Assembly: GCF_040954835.1 (NCBI RefSeq)
Contig: NC_090712.1
Location: forward strand, 9,698,784-9,762,783
Length of the DNA: 64,000 bases
Reading direction: 5' to 3'
Origin: Lepisosteus oculatus
Taxonomy: Eukaryota > Chordata > Actinopteri > Semionotiformes > Lepisosteidae
The stretch's first letter is position 1; every line of letters begins with the position of its first letter. The notes under the pieces are model-generated. The model was not told the DNA's origin, made no database searches, and saw only the letters and a list, made by a program, of their open reading frames with translations. Shown here in pieces: positions 36,401 to 46,900 of this stretch. Position numbers and translations under genes: made by a program.

Positions 36401-39400
36401 GGGATTCCTGAACAAACCAAGAAACATCTCATCTGGGGAAAATCAACACGTCAGATCAAAACCCACGCAGGAAAGCCCCTAAAATTAAGATACAAATACA
36501 ATGCTCCAAAGCAGTATTTTCTGCGTTTTATGTTAAAAAAATAACACTGGTAATGCAAAAGTGCACTTTATTTAAACTAAGAGGCTGTTTTCAGTGGATG
36601 TAAGATGGTAAATGGTTACCAGATCAACAACATAAACAAGTTCTTGAATACAGCAGAACAACTCAAAAACTCCAAAGTTAGATTCATATCTATTAATAAT
36701 TCTAGGCACACAGGGGACAATAATACTGTTCCTAAAGAGAGATACCACCCTATTCTAACAGAATGTCTAGACTCCACCAAACCATAAATAGGTTTTATTA
36801 TATATATGACCACAATATACTTAAACATTAAGAATAAACACTTACCAGTGTAAGCTTGCTGGCTGTCATTGTTCCTTTATGGGCTAAAAAAATGTAAAGC
36901 CCTGTTAAATGCTTTAAATTGAATAAGCTAGGATGGCATATATATTAAATTAAACAACAAGTTTTCATCTTTTGCATCTTGCTTTAAGCTTTAAGCTTTA
37001 ATCTGTACAGTGGGTGAAAACAGAATTACTACAACACTCATTCAGTGTTCAATCCTATTAATGGACAAAATATGAATATACTGGATACTGAAGTACGTCA
37101 ACTACATACTACATAATTCACATTATTTAGGTCTTTGAGGAAACAGAACAGAAAACAGAAGTATTGTGACTTGCTTCATCTTCTAAACTAACTGACACAG
37201 GGAGCTTTTAGTTGTAGCTATTTGGAGCTGGCTTAAAAATCTACTAATTCTAACAGGCAAATGAAAGAAGGCTTACTATCATTTTCATTGACTGGTGTGT
37301 TGATGACGATGATATTGAATATTGTATGGCTCTTACTGGCAAACTCACCCTTCAACACTCCTGTAGATGAAAAAAAAAGAAATGACTCCTTTTCATGAAG
37401 TTAGAAAAGTAATAGAAATAAGCTTATTAAACTGGACGAATGACCCTTACATACATTGAAACATGATGCCCAGGGAAATACAGCTAAGGTGGTTAAGGCT
37501 AAAACAATTCTTTTCCTGCCCGTTGGAGCTCAAGCTGAATGCCCCAGCGTGTGCGGGCTGTCTTGACTTCATGCTGTGATGAGGCTCGAGTGGAGAGCGG
37601 TGTCAGAGAGCCAGGGCTGCAGAGGACCGTTCCACAAGGGTGGGACAGAGAAACGGCCCCAGAAATATGCAGCAAAGAGGAGAGGAAGGAGAACAGAAAA
37701 GGGGCACAGCAGGCGACAAAGAGTGTCCACGTGGCTGGAAATCTGGGGGGAGGAATCTGTCTGAAAAATCTGTGGATGAACGGAGTGGGTGAAAAGGGAA
37801 TTAGTCCCTGAGAGCTGGTGTGCTCTCTCCCCTCACACATAAGAAGGCTTCATGGGTGAAATGGGTGAAATGTTGAGTCTTTTTCTTTGTGCTTCATATC
37901 CTATACTATGATACCCAAACGTCAGACGCAGTGCAGCTGTCAGGAAGAAGCCCCCCATACGACAAGGTGGGTACCCGTGTGTCTGTTGGCAGTGCCCCGT
38001 CTGTAGAGCTGCAGCAGGCTCTGGGCGGACGTCACTTCCACCTCTGTCAGCCCTTCCAAGAACACCGTCTCCTCACTCTCGTGGATGCGGCACACCTCTG
38101 CCGGCTGGCCGTCCTGGAGCAGGAAGGCAAACACGGATTACGCTGCAGGACCAGTGCGCCTGCAGAGGACTGCAGATGAACCCCGCACCTGTCCCGCTTC
38201 TGAAAGAAGGACAAAGCCAAGTGGGTCGTGTACATGGAGAAAGAGAAATCCTTTCAGGCTGAACCTGTGTCTGAAAAGGCTTGAAAACATCAGGTGTTTC
38301 TCAGATACTGGTGAGCACCTGGCAAGTAGAGAAGGGTGAAAGACAGACCGTAGCATTTATACTCACACTGGTACGGCGTGCACACAGAAACAACTTACCA
38401 AAAGGTCGTAAATCTTCTCATTAGAAATATGAATGAATGAGGCTCTAATTTTGCAGTTTGATGTTTCTGGTGCTGTGTGAGAAATTAAGGTACGGCATGA
38501 TAATACTGGTAGCACAAATGAATGATAAGGTCATTCAAATAAGAGTTTTTCCCCATGGGAAATTTGTTAAAAAAATACATCAAATATCCCATAAACAGAA
38601 GCAATATGAATTAGCCAATAATTAGGCAGCAGATTTACTGTAAAAACAAGTTTTTTTAATACATATAAACAATATCCCTAAGGACCAAATAAAAGAGTTG
38701 CAGAGACTAAGATTAAAGAATGGCTTTGCATAACTGTACTGAGATTTGCTTTGCAACACCTCCCTTCATGCAGGGAACTACTGCACAGTTCACAGGGAAA
38801 AGCAGCCTGTCATTCACTGGCGTGCGTGTAAAGGGATACAGCGGAATACGTCTTCAGCCACTCTGGTTATTATTCCACGCTGTTTCCCAGTGAGACTCCC
38901 TCCCTGTAACGTGTAGGTCTTCCCACTGCCTGCAGATCCATAGGTGATGACACAGCCATTGTATCCTTGTAGCACAAAGTCTACCAGAGGCTGAAAGGAC
39001 AGATAAAAGGAGACAAGAGCAACAACAGAGCTTGATCAGTGCTGGACTGCAGCGAGTGAATCCTTCCAGTCTAAAAAACTATCAGACAAGAGTTTTAAAA
39101 CTAGGCTTTCCAAAGGGGCAGAATAACACAACTTTGTGGGATTACAGGTAAAAGTGTACTGTTACTTTTTTTTTGTTGTGTTTGTGTCTCCCTTCTGTTT
39201 CCCGCAGGTTATCTGTTTTCCTTCCACTTCACAAAGAAGAGCCAGATAGGATTGGCTGATTGACACCCCACCTCATTATTGTGTCCTGTCAATTAACAAT
39301 CCCCCTTATTCTGAATATTCAGGCTACAATATCCCACCATGATACCAAAAGTAAGAATGCTTTCTACTAACTCTGCAGTGTCTCTGCCCTACATGCCCTA

Positions 39401-40317
39401 CATTAGCATGGCCTGCATACTGTATATATAGAGGTTTGTCCTGCTGAGATAATGTATGCCTCTGGTAGATAAATTGACAAGACAATTTTCATCTTTGGCT
39501 CTCTCAAGACATTGTAACACCTTCTCCTAGATAAATGATCCTTATAGTGGTGAGGAAGGCTTGAAAGAAATACACTGTCTTAAGGGAAGTAAGACCTCGA
39601 AAAAGCAAAGCTCAACAGAAAAAAGCCAAGAAAGGTGAAAAGAGGCTCATCAAGTTTTCATAATCAGAATGACCATCCTGACTGTGCCTTGCAATGCTGC
39701 CACACTGCACTGAGCAAGTCAAAATCAGAATCTTGTTATTTTGTGCTGCGCTGAGAAACAAGATACTTACCTTAGCGGTTGATTCATAGACATCTTTCTG
39801 AGAAGCACTCTCATCCCAAACTGCATCGAACTCCAGCATGTGCGGCTGGTGTCCCTTTATAGAGGAACAAAGGATTTTATATCATGAATATGAATTGCTA
39901 GTGTTAGATTTAAAATACAGAAAAATAAATTCAACATTACAACCAACACAACATTAATCACAAATATTACCTGAAATCTCCTGAGATTACTTTTATCTCT
40001 TTCAAAGACACTTGTTTTCCTAATAACAGATAAGACTTTAGCTGTAAGGAGACCTCTCCTAGTCTTTTCATAGGCTCCTGCTTCCACCAGATACAAAAAA
40101 CAAGTAATTAAGCTGCAATACAAAGGAGGCACTTTCCAGAATGATGTTATTTCTAAATGCTGCAGTATTTTGTCTCCTGACCAACACACTGCATAGCCAG
40201 GTCAAGTAATCACTAGTCAGACCGCTGTATTGTTAGGATCAGTTTTCACCACACTCACCCGGCCACTGTCAGCTATGATTTGATTTGGCTCTTTCACTTT
40301 AATACAGCTCCTCATAT
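30435..40317 (-). CDS. divergent kinesin-like protein, family unassigned
   Basis: Twenty exons in transcription order: 40259-40317, 39771-39854, 38840-38990, 38399-38472, 37975-38113, 37277-37360, 36846-36883, 36152-36175, 35625-35732, 35387-35466, 35125-35290, 34432-34515, 33421-33945, 32954-33043, 32593-32766, 32256-32447, 31838-31915, 31344-31391, 30902-31076, 30435-30565. All splice phases agree and give 833 codons plus stop. Motor landmarks in order: LEFDAVWDESASQKDVYEST; the Walker A loop in TYGSAGSGKTYTL; SFIHISNEKIYDLL; VFLEGLTEVEVTSAQSLLQL; switch I ASKSH; switch II VDLASSGR; KRSLTIFGNVIFALSS; HIPYRESKLTRILRDCLGGN; and the alpha-6 region TETLSSLQFASRA. The tail is a Pro/Ser-rich linker, ECPHCKKERKIREEYDKYVV, coiled coil (STEMGGLKAQLEKTRGNER) and a C terminus DEDDLLKKDIYKQL. 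KIF12, KIF9 and KIF6 do not fit. The motor is N-terminal, but its usual first strand (RxRP) is not found. The weakest junction is the donor at 38840 (T|GTATCC), chosen because it restores phase. Confidence 0.87.
31433..31512 (+). repeat. SINE/L2-type 3' tail with (ATT)n
   Basis: The sequence 'cactttgagcactttgagaagccacctttaaaggcactaaataaataaa...gtattattat' is the well-known 3' tail shared by fish SINEs and L2-type LINEs, ending in an ATT microsatellite. It lies within an intron of the kinesin gene. Confidence 0.6.
36152..36175 (-). other. 24-nt microexon encoding kinesin switch II
   Basis: The minus strand reads ...TTCAACAG|GTTGATCTTGCTAGCTCAGG and so on to CAGA|GTAAGT. The 24 nt encode exactly VDLASSGR. 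Both splice sites are strong and both neighbouring exons abut in phase 0, so the exon could be skipped without frameshift, removing switch II. Confidence 0.8.
36981..37001. repeat. short tandem repeat, three CTTTAAG units
   Basis: GCTTTAAGCTTTAAGCTTTA is a 7-bp unit repeated about three times in an intron of the kinesin gene. It is probably trivial. Confidence 0.7.
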
Positions 40318-40424
40318 CTAAAAGGCAAAACAAGCTATAATCAGAACTGACTGAGGCCTGAATTTCCCACGGCACATGGGATGGGATTCCTTCAGATGTT
40401 CAGAGGAATGTTTAAGAAAGCCGC

Positions 40425-40525
40425 TCCCATCCATTCACGAACTGCTTCTTCCAATTCCGGGCTGCGGGGAGCCTGAGCCTATCCCTGCAAGCAACAGGTC
40501 CAAGGCAGGATACACCCTTGTAGAA
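40425..40525 (-). repeat. 3' part of conserved-core SINE
   Basis: On the minus strand 'gggtgtatcctgccttgg' leads to 'agggataggctcaggctcc' and 'gaattggaagaagcagtt', then 'gaatggatgggag'. This is the standard 3' half of the V-SINE-like fish family. Confidence 0.7.
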
Positions 40526-40904
40526 ATCTGACTCTGACCCGGGCTCATTACACCTGACCTGGCTTGAAACAAACACCTGTGACATGTCAGAAATAGCTGT
40601 TGCACATGACACTTCAGGGGTAACTGAAAGGCAGGGATGACATTATCAAGAAGAGCCATTGTGCCATAAGTGGAAGTGTTTTCTTGATTTGGATTGGTAG
40701 TGATCACTTAAACACACCTTTTCGTGGTAGTAACGTAGGGTGACCATGACAGAAATCTGGCTTATGAAACTTGCTGTAACACTGCTGTATTTTGGGAAGT
40801 TGTGGGGGATGCACCTTTCATGTGTTTTCTCCCAGTGTTCTCCAGAAATGGCCGTTTTTATCACAAATTAAACTCATCTCAACCCTTCACTCAACTGCGC
40901 CATG

Positions 40905-41172
40905 ACTCCTCGCATCCCTGCACCCTGAAACCATCCATCACTGGCCACCACCAAACCATCATAGGGCACACACTCACACCAGGACCAATTCCTCCAGATG
41001 CCAATTAACCTACCAGTGTGTTTCTGGGCTGTGGGAGGAAGGAGCTAGTGAAAAGCCACGTGAACACAGAAAGAACATACAAACTCCACACAGATAGCAC
41101 CCCAGGTCCAGGACTGAACCCAGTGCTGCAAGGCCGCAATGCCAACCACCATGCCACTGTGCCACCTGAGAA
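40905..41172 (-). repeat. conserved-core (V-SINE-like) SINE, 5' head and body
   Basis: The minus strand starts with a tRNA-like head (GGCACAGTGGCATGGTGGTT, then a B-box-like GGGTTCAGTCCTGG). It continues through 'gctatctgtgtggagtttg', 'tgtatgttctttctgtgttc', 'gtaggttaattggcatctgg' and 'ggtgtgagtgtgtgcc', which are the successive landmarks of this family. It ends close to the 3' fragment at 40425-40525 in the same orientation, so the two may be one interrupted element. Confidence 0.8.
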
Positions 41173-43469
41173 GGTCACATAGGAGAATCGAACCAAACTT
41201 CATCCTGTGTAGCTGATCTATCTTTCTCTTTCCTATCTGTGTATGAACAAAGAGAGTAAATGAAGATTGGAAATAGCACTGTCAGGAGGATTGTGAATCT
41301 TCTTTGCTGAAAATGGTGAGATTCTGACTGAAAATGCTGGGAAACCTGCATTTATAAATAACGACAAATATTTTTCCCTTAGTGCATTGCATGAACACTT
41401 TTTTCCAGAAAAAAAATGTGTACAAACATTAGCATCAATTGTACAGTGTGATCAAGGCACAACATTGATGTAATGCTCATAAACTAGCCTGAAGCCTACA
41501 GTTTCCAGTAGACATTAATGCAATCTGTCTAAATCTACAGTGTAATGTAATATTTTGAAATATATTTCATACTGAATAAAGCAAATTTCTTTAAAGGCTA
41601 AATGTCCATTACCATATAATGCATCTATATCCATATCTGAAAGAGCCCCTGGAAAATACTGGAAAATGTTTCAGAAACTGTGACATTCAGTATAATGGGA
41701 TAGCTATATGTGCTATAATAAACAGGGACTTTTCCATGGATTTATGCTACATGCACCATGAGATAGCTGCCTATTTCTGGTAAGGGTTGCAGCAGGCCGG
41801 AGACTGTCCTGGACAGGACATTATCCCGGCCTTTGAAGGGAATCTGTCTCAGAGTCATTCAGGCATGATCCCACAGATGGGAGCTTTGTTCCACTGGCTC
41901 TAAACACCCCTCTCATACAGTACTGTATATACAGCCCAACCTTTGGTTTCGTGATGTACATTATGTGGGTTCTGAGTTTAAGAGGATTCATGTAATTGAA
42001 ATAGGAAGGTATTTTCTTCAGGAAAACAATCTTTAACCCCCCACCACCCCTCCTCCTACCCAGGAAAGAATAAGTACACAGGATACTGAACCTTCAGGTA
42101 GTGGACTCTTCTGCTCCTGGGGGCAAAGTCTTATCACAACTTGAAAGCTTTTGTTCAAACTCCTACTCTTGGTTTCCTTAATTTCCTTTATGCTGTATTA
42201 AACAAACAAAGAAACAAAGTGCCATTATTACAAGGATGGGTCATTGCTAGAAATGTCTGTTTTACAACCCTGAACGAAAATGACATGATGCATAGATATC
42301 CCAATCTATTAAACTACAGGCTACACAAAGCAAGCGGCACTGAAGAGCAAAGAGTGAAAATCAACCAGCTAGCAAACTGAATTCTTAAATAGCCGTATTA
42401 TTAAGAAGATGGACCACATCAGCAAGCAGGAAACAGACTAGGCAGTAATAATAAAGAAAGCAGTATGATTTTCTTTGTTAATTCCAGCATTCCATGGAAA
42501 AAGGCAGGAAAAGCATAAATGTAAATGCTAAAACCTGTGAAAACGATTAGATTGGACTTGGTAGTACAATCTGTGCCGGGATAGCTTTATATAATAGCTT
42601 TAGAAGTAATATTCACTAATTATTTATATAAACAACAACTCTCCAAAAACTGAAATATGAGATTTATTGAGGAACATCGTCTCAACACAAATAACCACTT
42701 CTTTGGACTGCCATCCATCTAAAATGATCAAGTCCTGACCTGCGTTTAGGCATCAGTTTCTGCTCGCTACAATGAAATGACACGGATTTGAAACCGTAGG
42801 AGTGTAATGGTACTTGTCAGTTTCTTTAACGAAAACTTGTCGGTTTCTAACGGGACTAATAGGGAGGAGGTTCACTCAACTCGGGCTCTTCCATATCACC
42901 CTTGGGGGACCCTCTGTCCAGCACAGGTTACTTTACGTTTTCCTTCTTCACACGTACAGTACATGAATCGCTGGGGTTTAGTGTGCTCAGATAACCTGAA
43001 AAAACGACAGCAAAAAAAAGATCGCTTTTATATAAAAACGTATAAAATTTCAGCAAATCACTGCACCTGAAAATCACCTGCCTTGTTTTTCATGTCCTCA
43101 GGACATTTTACAAAATGTTTGTTTGGAATGCAAAAGGGACATTTCATTGAAAACAAACTGTTAAGAGTATCACAATTTTGGTTTTCAGGAAGAAAAGTTG
43201 AAACAGTTTAAAGGATCTACAATGACTATTTCCGAAAACATATTATTGCTGTTGATAATGGGAAACAACTCTCACTGCTAAAAAATACTACGTTGGCTCC
43301 CCACAATAGGATATCACAATTAGCTTAAATATTTTAGCTACCAAAAAATAATCATCATCATTTCAATACAAACGCGCACGCTGGTGTTCTTCATCATGAA
43401 ACCCCTTACTGTGGTGCAGTCAGTAAAGTAGCCAAACATACAGTGAAAGCATACATTATGCATCCCTAC

Positions 43470-43506
43470 CACTAAAAATGCAGTCCTTCACTTTGTACGT
43501 CTTCAT
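43470..43506 (-). CDS. candidate first coding exon of the kinesin gene
   Basis: The minus strand has a good acceptor (TTCTGTTCACAG, just above 43516), then AGAGGGATCA and ATG at 43506, encoding MKTYKVKDCIFS plus one base before the donor G|GTAGGG at 43470. Its phase fits the first secure kinesin exon (40317), giving CIFSD-MRSCIKVK and a total of 846 aa. It lies at the edge of the only CpG-rich patch upstream of the gene. A donor-like G|GTGAGA at about 43628 could splice a 5' UTR exon onto this acceptor. The result would be a kinesin without the usual RxRP strand, so this assignment is tentative. Confidence 0.4.
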
Positions 43507-43900
43507 TGATCCCTCTCTGTGAACAGAACCTCCAGTGGAAGACTTCCTGACCGCTTCCAAGTCACTGATGCTCCCGAATCACCGCAGCGCCTCGCTGGAG
43601 CAATCCACAAAGCTCTTACAAATCTCACCAACACTCATCGCAGCTCCGTCCCAACCATACATAAAAGTAGGAAACTATTAAGCAAATGACAAATTGCTTT
43701 CAGTGCAAAATAGATATTTATACAAGTTCTTGTGCGGTTACAAAAATCCTCAGAGGATCACCAATTCATCTGATGCAGCGAAACAGCAAATACTTCGAAG
43801 GCGTCAGGAGTGGGTTCTCTCTTCGCGCGCCCCTGGGGGCATTCCTGCGTGACCCGTGTGTTGTTCCACGGTGGTCGCAGGATGCGTGCATCCACGGCCA
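43500..43900 (-). promoter_or_regulatory. CpG-enriched patch, candidate kinesin promoter/5' UTR
   Basis: Local CpG enrichment (for example CGCAGCGCCTCGCTGG near 43583 and TTCGCGCGCCCCTGG near 43822) stands out from the AT-rich flanks and lies directly upstream, on the minus strand, of the candidate first exon. Confidence 0.4.
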
Positions 43901-46900
43901 AAAATCTGATCACGTTTTTTTTCTGGGCCAGCTTTTTAGCAATTAGAGTTACAGTACCGAATCAACCTGCTTAAAGTCTTAATATACCTTTAAAGTCGAT
44001 AATAAAAAATAGGTGCATTTACCTAGAACTAAATATACACCATTAAATGTATGGTTTGGTTCAACCACAGGACAACTGCTGTTGCTATTTCGGTGATTCA
44101 AACGCTCGAAATCTTCTTCTTACTACTGGATATATTTAAGGTTCGGATAGGCGGAGTGCATGTAAAAATTGAACGTGTTGAGAAATCTACGTCAGGTCAT
44201 TTTTGTTAATTAGACTTTTTTCGTAAAAGAAATTGGGAAGAGGGATAATTGAAAATGATTTAAATAACGCGCAAAAACGAATAACGTCATTATTTCTTTA
44301 ATGGTCTATATGTAAACCCTGTATTTTTTACATTATGTAACGTTTGGGTTATTGTGAATGGTTTATTCACTGGAATAAATTCCATTTCCATTCCAAGTTA
44401 TTTCCGTTGATTGTGTAGGTACTTTTATGATAATTAACTGATACGATAATAAAAAAGTCGATTGAAGCAAATTAATCATGTCATTTAGGGACGCTTCAAT
44501 TTAGAAAAAACAGCAAATACTACCGTATTTTCTGCTTTTCTTCAGATATCCCTATAATCATTGTACTATATGTGAATTTAGTTATTTAAAGTGCTTCTTC
44601 AATTTAACTCGCATCTTACACTCCTACAGTATTACACTCAGAACTTATTTTTTTGGGGGGTGGGGTTGTTCATTAACAACCTTTAACGTTTCAGTACACT
44701 AGTACAGCATTTCCAGTGCACAAGAAACTTTTACAGCCTACACTTTCCAAATCCCTGACAAGAGTCTAATACAAAATATTTAGGGGCAGTTTCCCCAGAG
44801 TCAGAAAGGAATGTCATGGAGTTACTGTAGCTAATAGCCTTTCGCTCGGTGGCGTCCATACCATTCTTTAGGGTTCGTTTTTATTGTTTGCTTTACGAGG
44901 CGCGACCAGGAAGAAATTCCTTACATCGGCTGTGCAATTTAACTGTCCGTTGTTTTAATATATACCTCTCGAAACCAAGAGGTAATGCAGCACAGGCCGC
45001 CATGTGAGGACAGCTTTTAAGTACAGGATTTCTTATGGACCTGCGTTCGTCTAAAAAAAATGGTCTTCTTTTTCTTGGCCCAAAAGGGGAAGGAGTCTGT
45101 AGAATGGAGCAGGTTAATGGCTGTGGAGTTAAATTATGACCTGTATACACAGTAGGGATTCTTATGAAGAGGGTGACAAACAGCTCCATAGCTTTCACCT
45201 GCCAAAGCCAGCTGTGTAAAGGTCATTGCTACAATGATAAATTAGAGGCACTGTCTGGTCCTATGGGCTCCTCCATAATCTTTCTAGTTTCTGTTTTTTG
45301 TTCCTCCTGCTTTTGAAGCTGTAAGGAAGATTCAGTGTCCTGAATATCTTTTTCTGACCTTTTTTACATCCTTAGGAAAGAGCTTTGTAGTGTATCTCAT
45401 GAAAGCAGCTGTGGTCAGGAGGCCATTATACGCACAAACTGTACAGGGATAAGGGGCTCCCGTTCTTATGTTTTAAACAAGACTTCAAGGCTGTTGTTTT
45501 TTCCATGAGTCACTGACTTCAGCAGTGGAGAGCACAGCTGGAATAAAACACACTGAAGACAGAGGGTCCCACGGGCTGGCAAGGAAAAAAACGTGGTTGG
45601 AGCTAGTTTATTCTCATTTTCCCGCTGGTGTCTTTGGGTTCTCTCGTGTCATCGTGCTGCACAGAACCATGTTTTGGGTCTTCCACTCAGTTTTCAGGCA
45701 GGGCACACGTCACGTTATTTCAAGCGGTAATTGAATCGCAAAACATAATAAAGCAAAAATTAAAATTCGTATCTTTTAATTAATTGTTGTTTTTCATTTA
45801 TTTCAATGAAAACGTTCAAGCATCGGCTTCTGAGCATTGCAGGCCTCATGGCCCCAGGGTCTTGTGACGTCTGAGCTTTACTATTGTCTTTTATCTATAC
45901 AAAGTCCATAGCTAGCTAGAAAATGCCATATTTTCAGAAACAGGAATCAACTAACCAGCAGACAATCTGATCATCAGGATGTATAGGATATACTGAAATC
46001 ATCGTAAAGATAATGGATGTCTGTTCTTAAATAAGAGCCTTGCCTTGTGTAATTCTCAAACTCTATGATAAAATCCCTTATCTCCTTTAATTATATATAT
46101 TTACTTGGATCACGACAGAAGCCTGAAATTAGAGATCATTATTAGGCCAGGCCTTGGACTGGTGGTTCTCAATCTCAAGTGAGGGAAAACTGCGTCTTCT
46201 GGTTTTTACTCCAGACATGGGTTTCTATCTTCTTTTTTAGAGGTGTGTTTAATTTTTCTTTCAGCTCTTTAAAATGTAGTTGGTATCAACCTTGTGCCAA
46301 TTCCTGAGTTTCCAAGCTCCTGCAAGCAGGTGTGTCAGCTGCAATGTAACCCGATGGACTAAAGCAAAAGGAGAAAAATCAGCCCTTGTGAGAGTGTCTG
46401 ATACATTGTCATTCCCACCCGTGTTTGTCAGATATGAGCTCTTCATTAGAAATAAGAGAGCACATTCCTAATTAGCAGTTTGAGGAGAGACTGCATGAGA
46501 GTCTATAAGCTGAAGTTGTTGTAAATAATATACTTCAGCCATCATAATTTTGAAAACAAGAACTGAGTGCAGAAAAAGAACAGTCTAAACAAGCAAACAG
46601 GTCACTTAGCAATGAGAACCAGTGATTAAAGGCCAAGTTGGAACAAAAACCTGCAGACAGTCATCACCCAGGACCAAGACTAAGAAGCTGTGATTTGGAA
46701 TGATCTGTAAAGACCTGGCACAGCAGTGAATAGGGCTTTGAATTTTTTTCAGTGTTAGGAGAACTGGGAAGAAGTTAAATTAAAGGTGGACAATGAACAC
46801 ATTCTTCAGTATTATGATGTCATTCAGAGAACCACATGGGCGTATTGTTAATTGTCAGCACTGAAAAGAAAATAAATAGCTTTCACATTGCTGGGAATAG

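Larger units (their letters stand above)
40318..43469. other. probable kinesin 5' intron
   Basis: No additional exon is recognised on the minus strand. In particular there is no segment encoding the kinesin RxRP first beta strand ending in phase 1. The region contains SINE pieces (listed) and otherwise unique AT-rich DNA. If the candidate first exon at 43470-43506 is right, this is one 3.15-kb intron. Confidence 0.45.

Noticed and set aside
36221-36544. 107-codon plus-strand open frame inside the kinesin gene
   Set aside because: It lies in an intron on the opposite strand, has no recognisable domain, and nothing indicates a transcript.
30435-40317. Naming the kinesin KIF12, KIF9 or KIF6
   Set aside because: Landmarks around the P-loop, switches and tail do not match those families as I know them; left unnamed.
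30435-40317. Kinesin locus as a pseudogene
   Set aside because: All 20 exons are open, splice sites are canonical and phases sum correctly, so the switch changes look inherited rather than random decay.
41761-41880. Another conserved-core SINE
   Set aside because: Only a loose similarity (GGCCGGAGACTGTCCTGG, TTATCCCGGCC) without the ordered landmarks; too weak to call.
43579-43581. TGA read as selenocysteine in an upstream kinesin frame
   Set aside because: No reason to expect a selenoprotein; the TGA more simply lies in a 5' UTR or a small intron.
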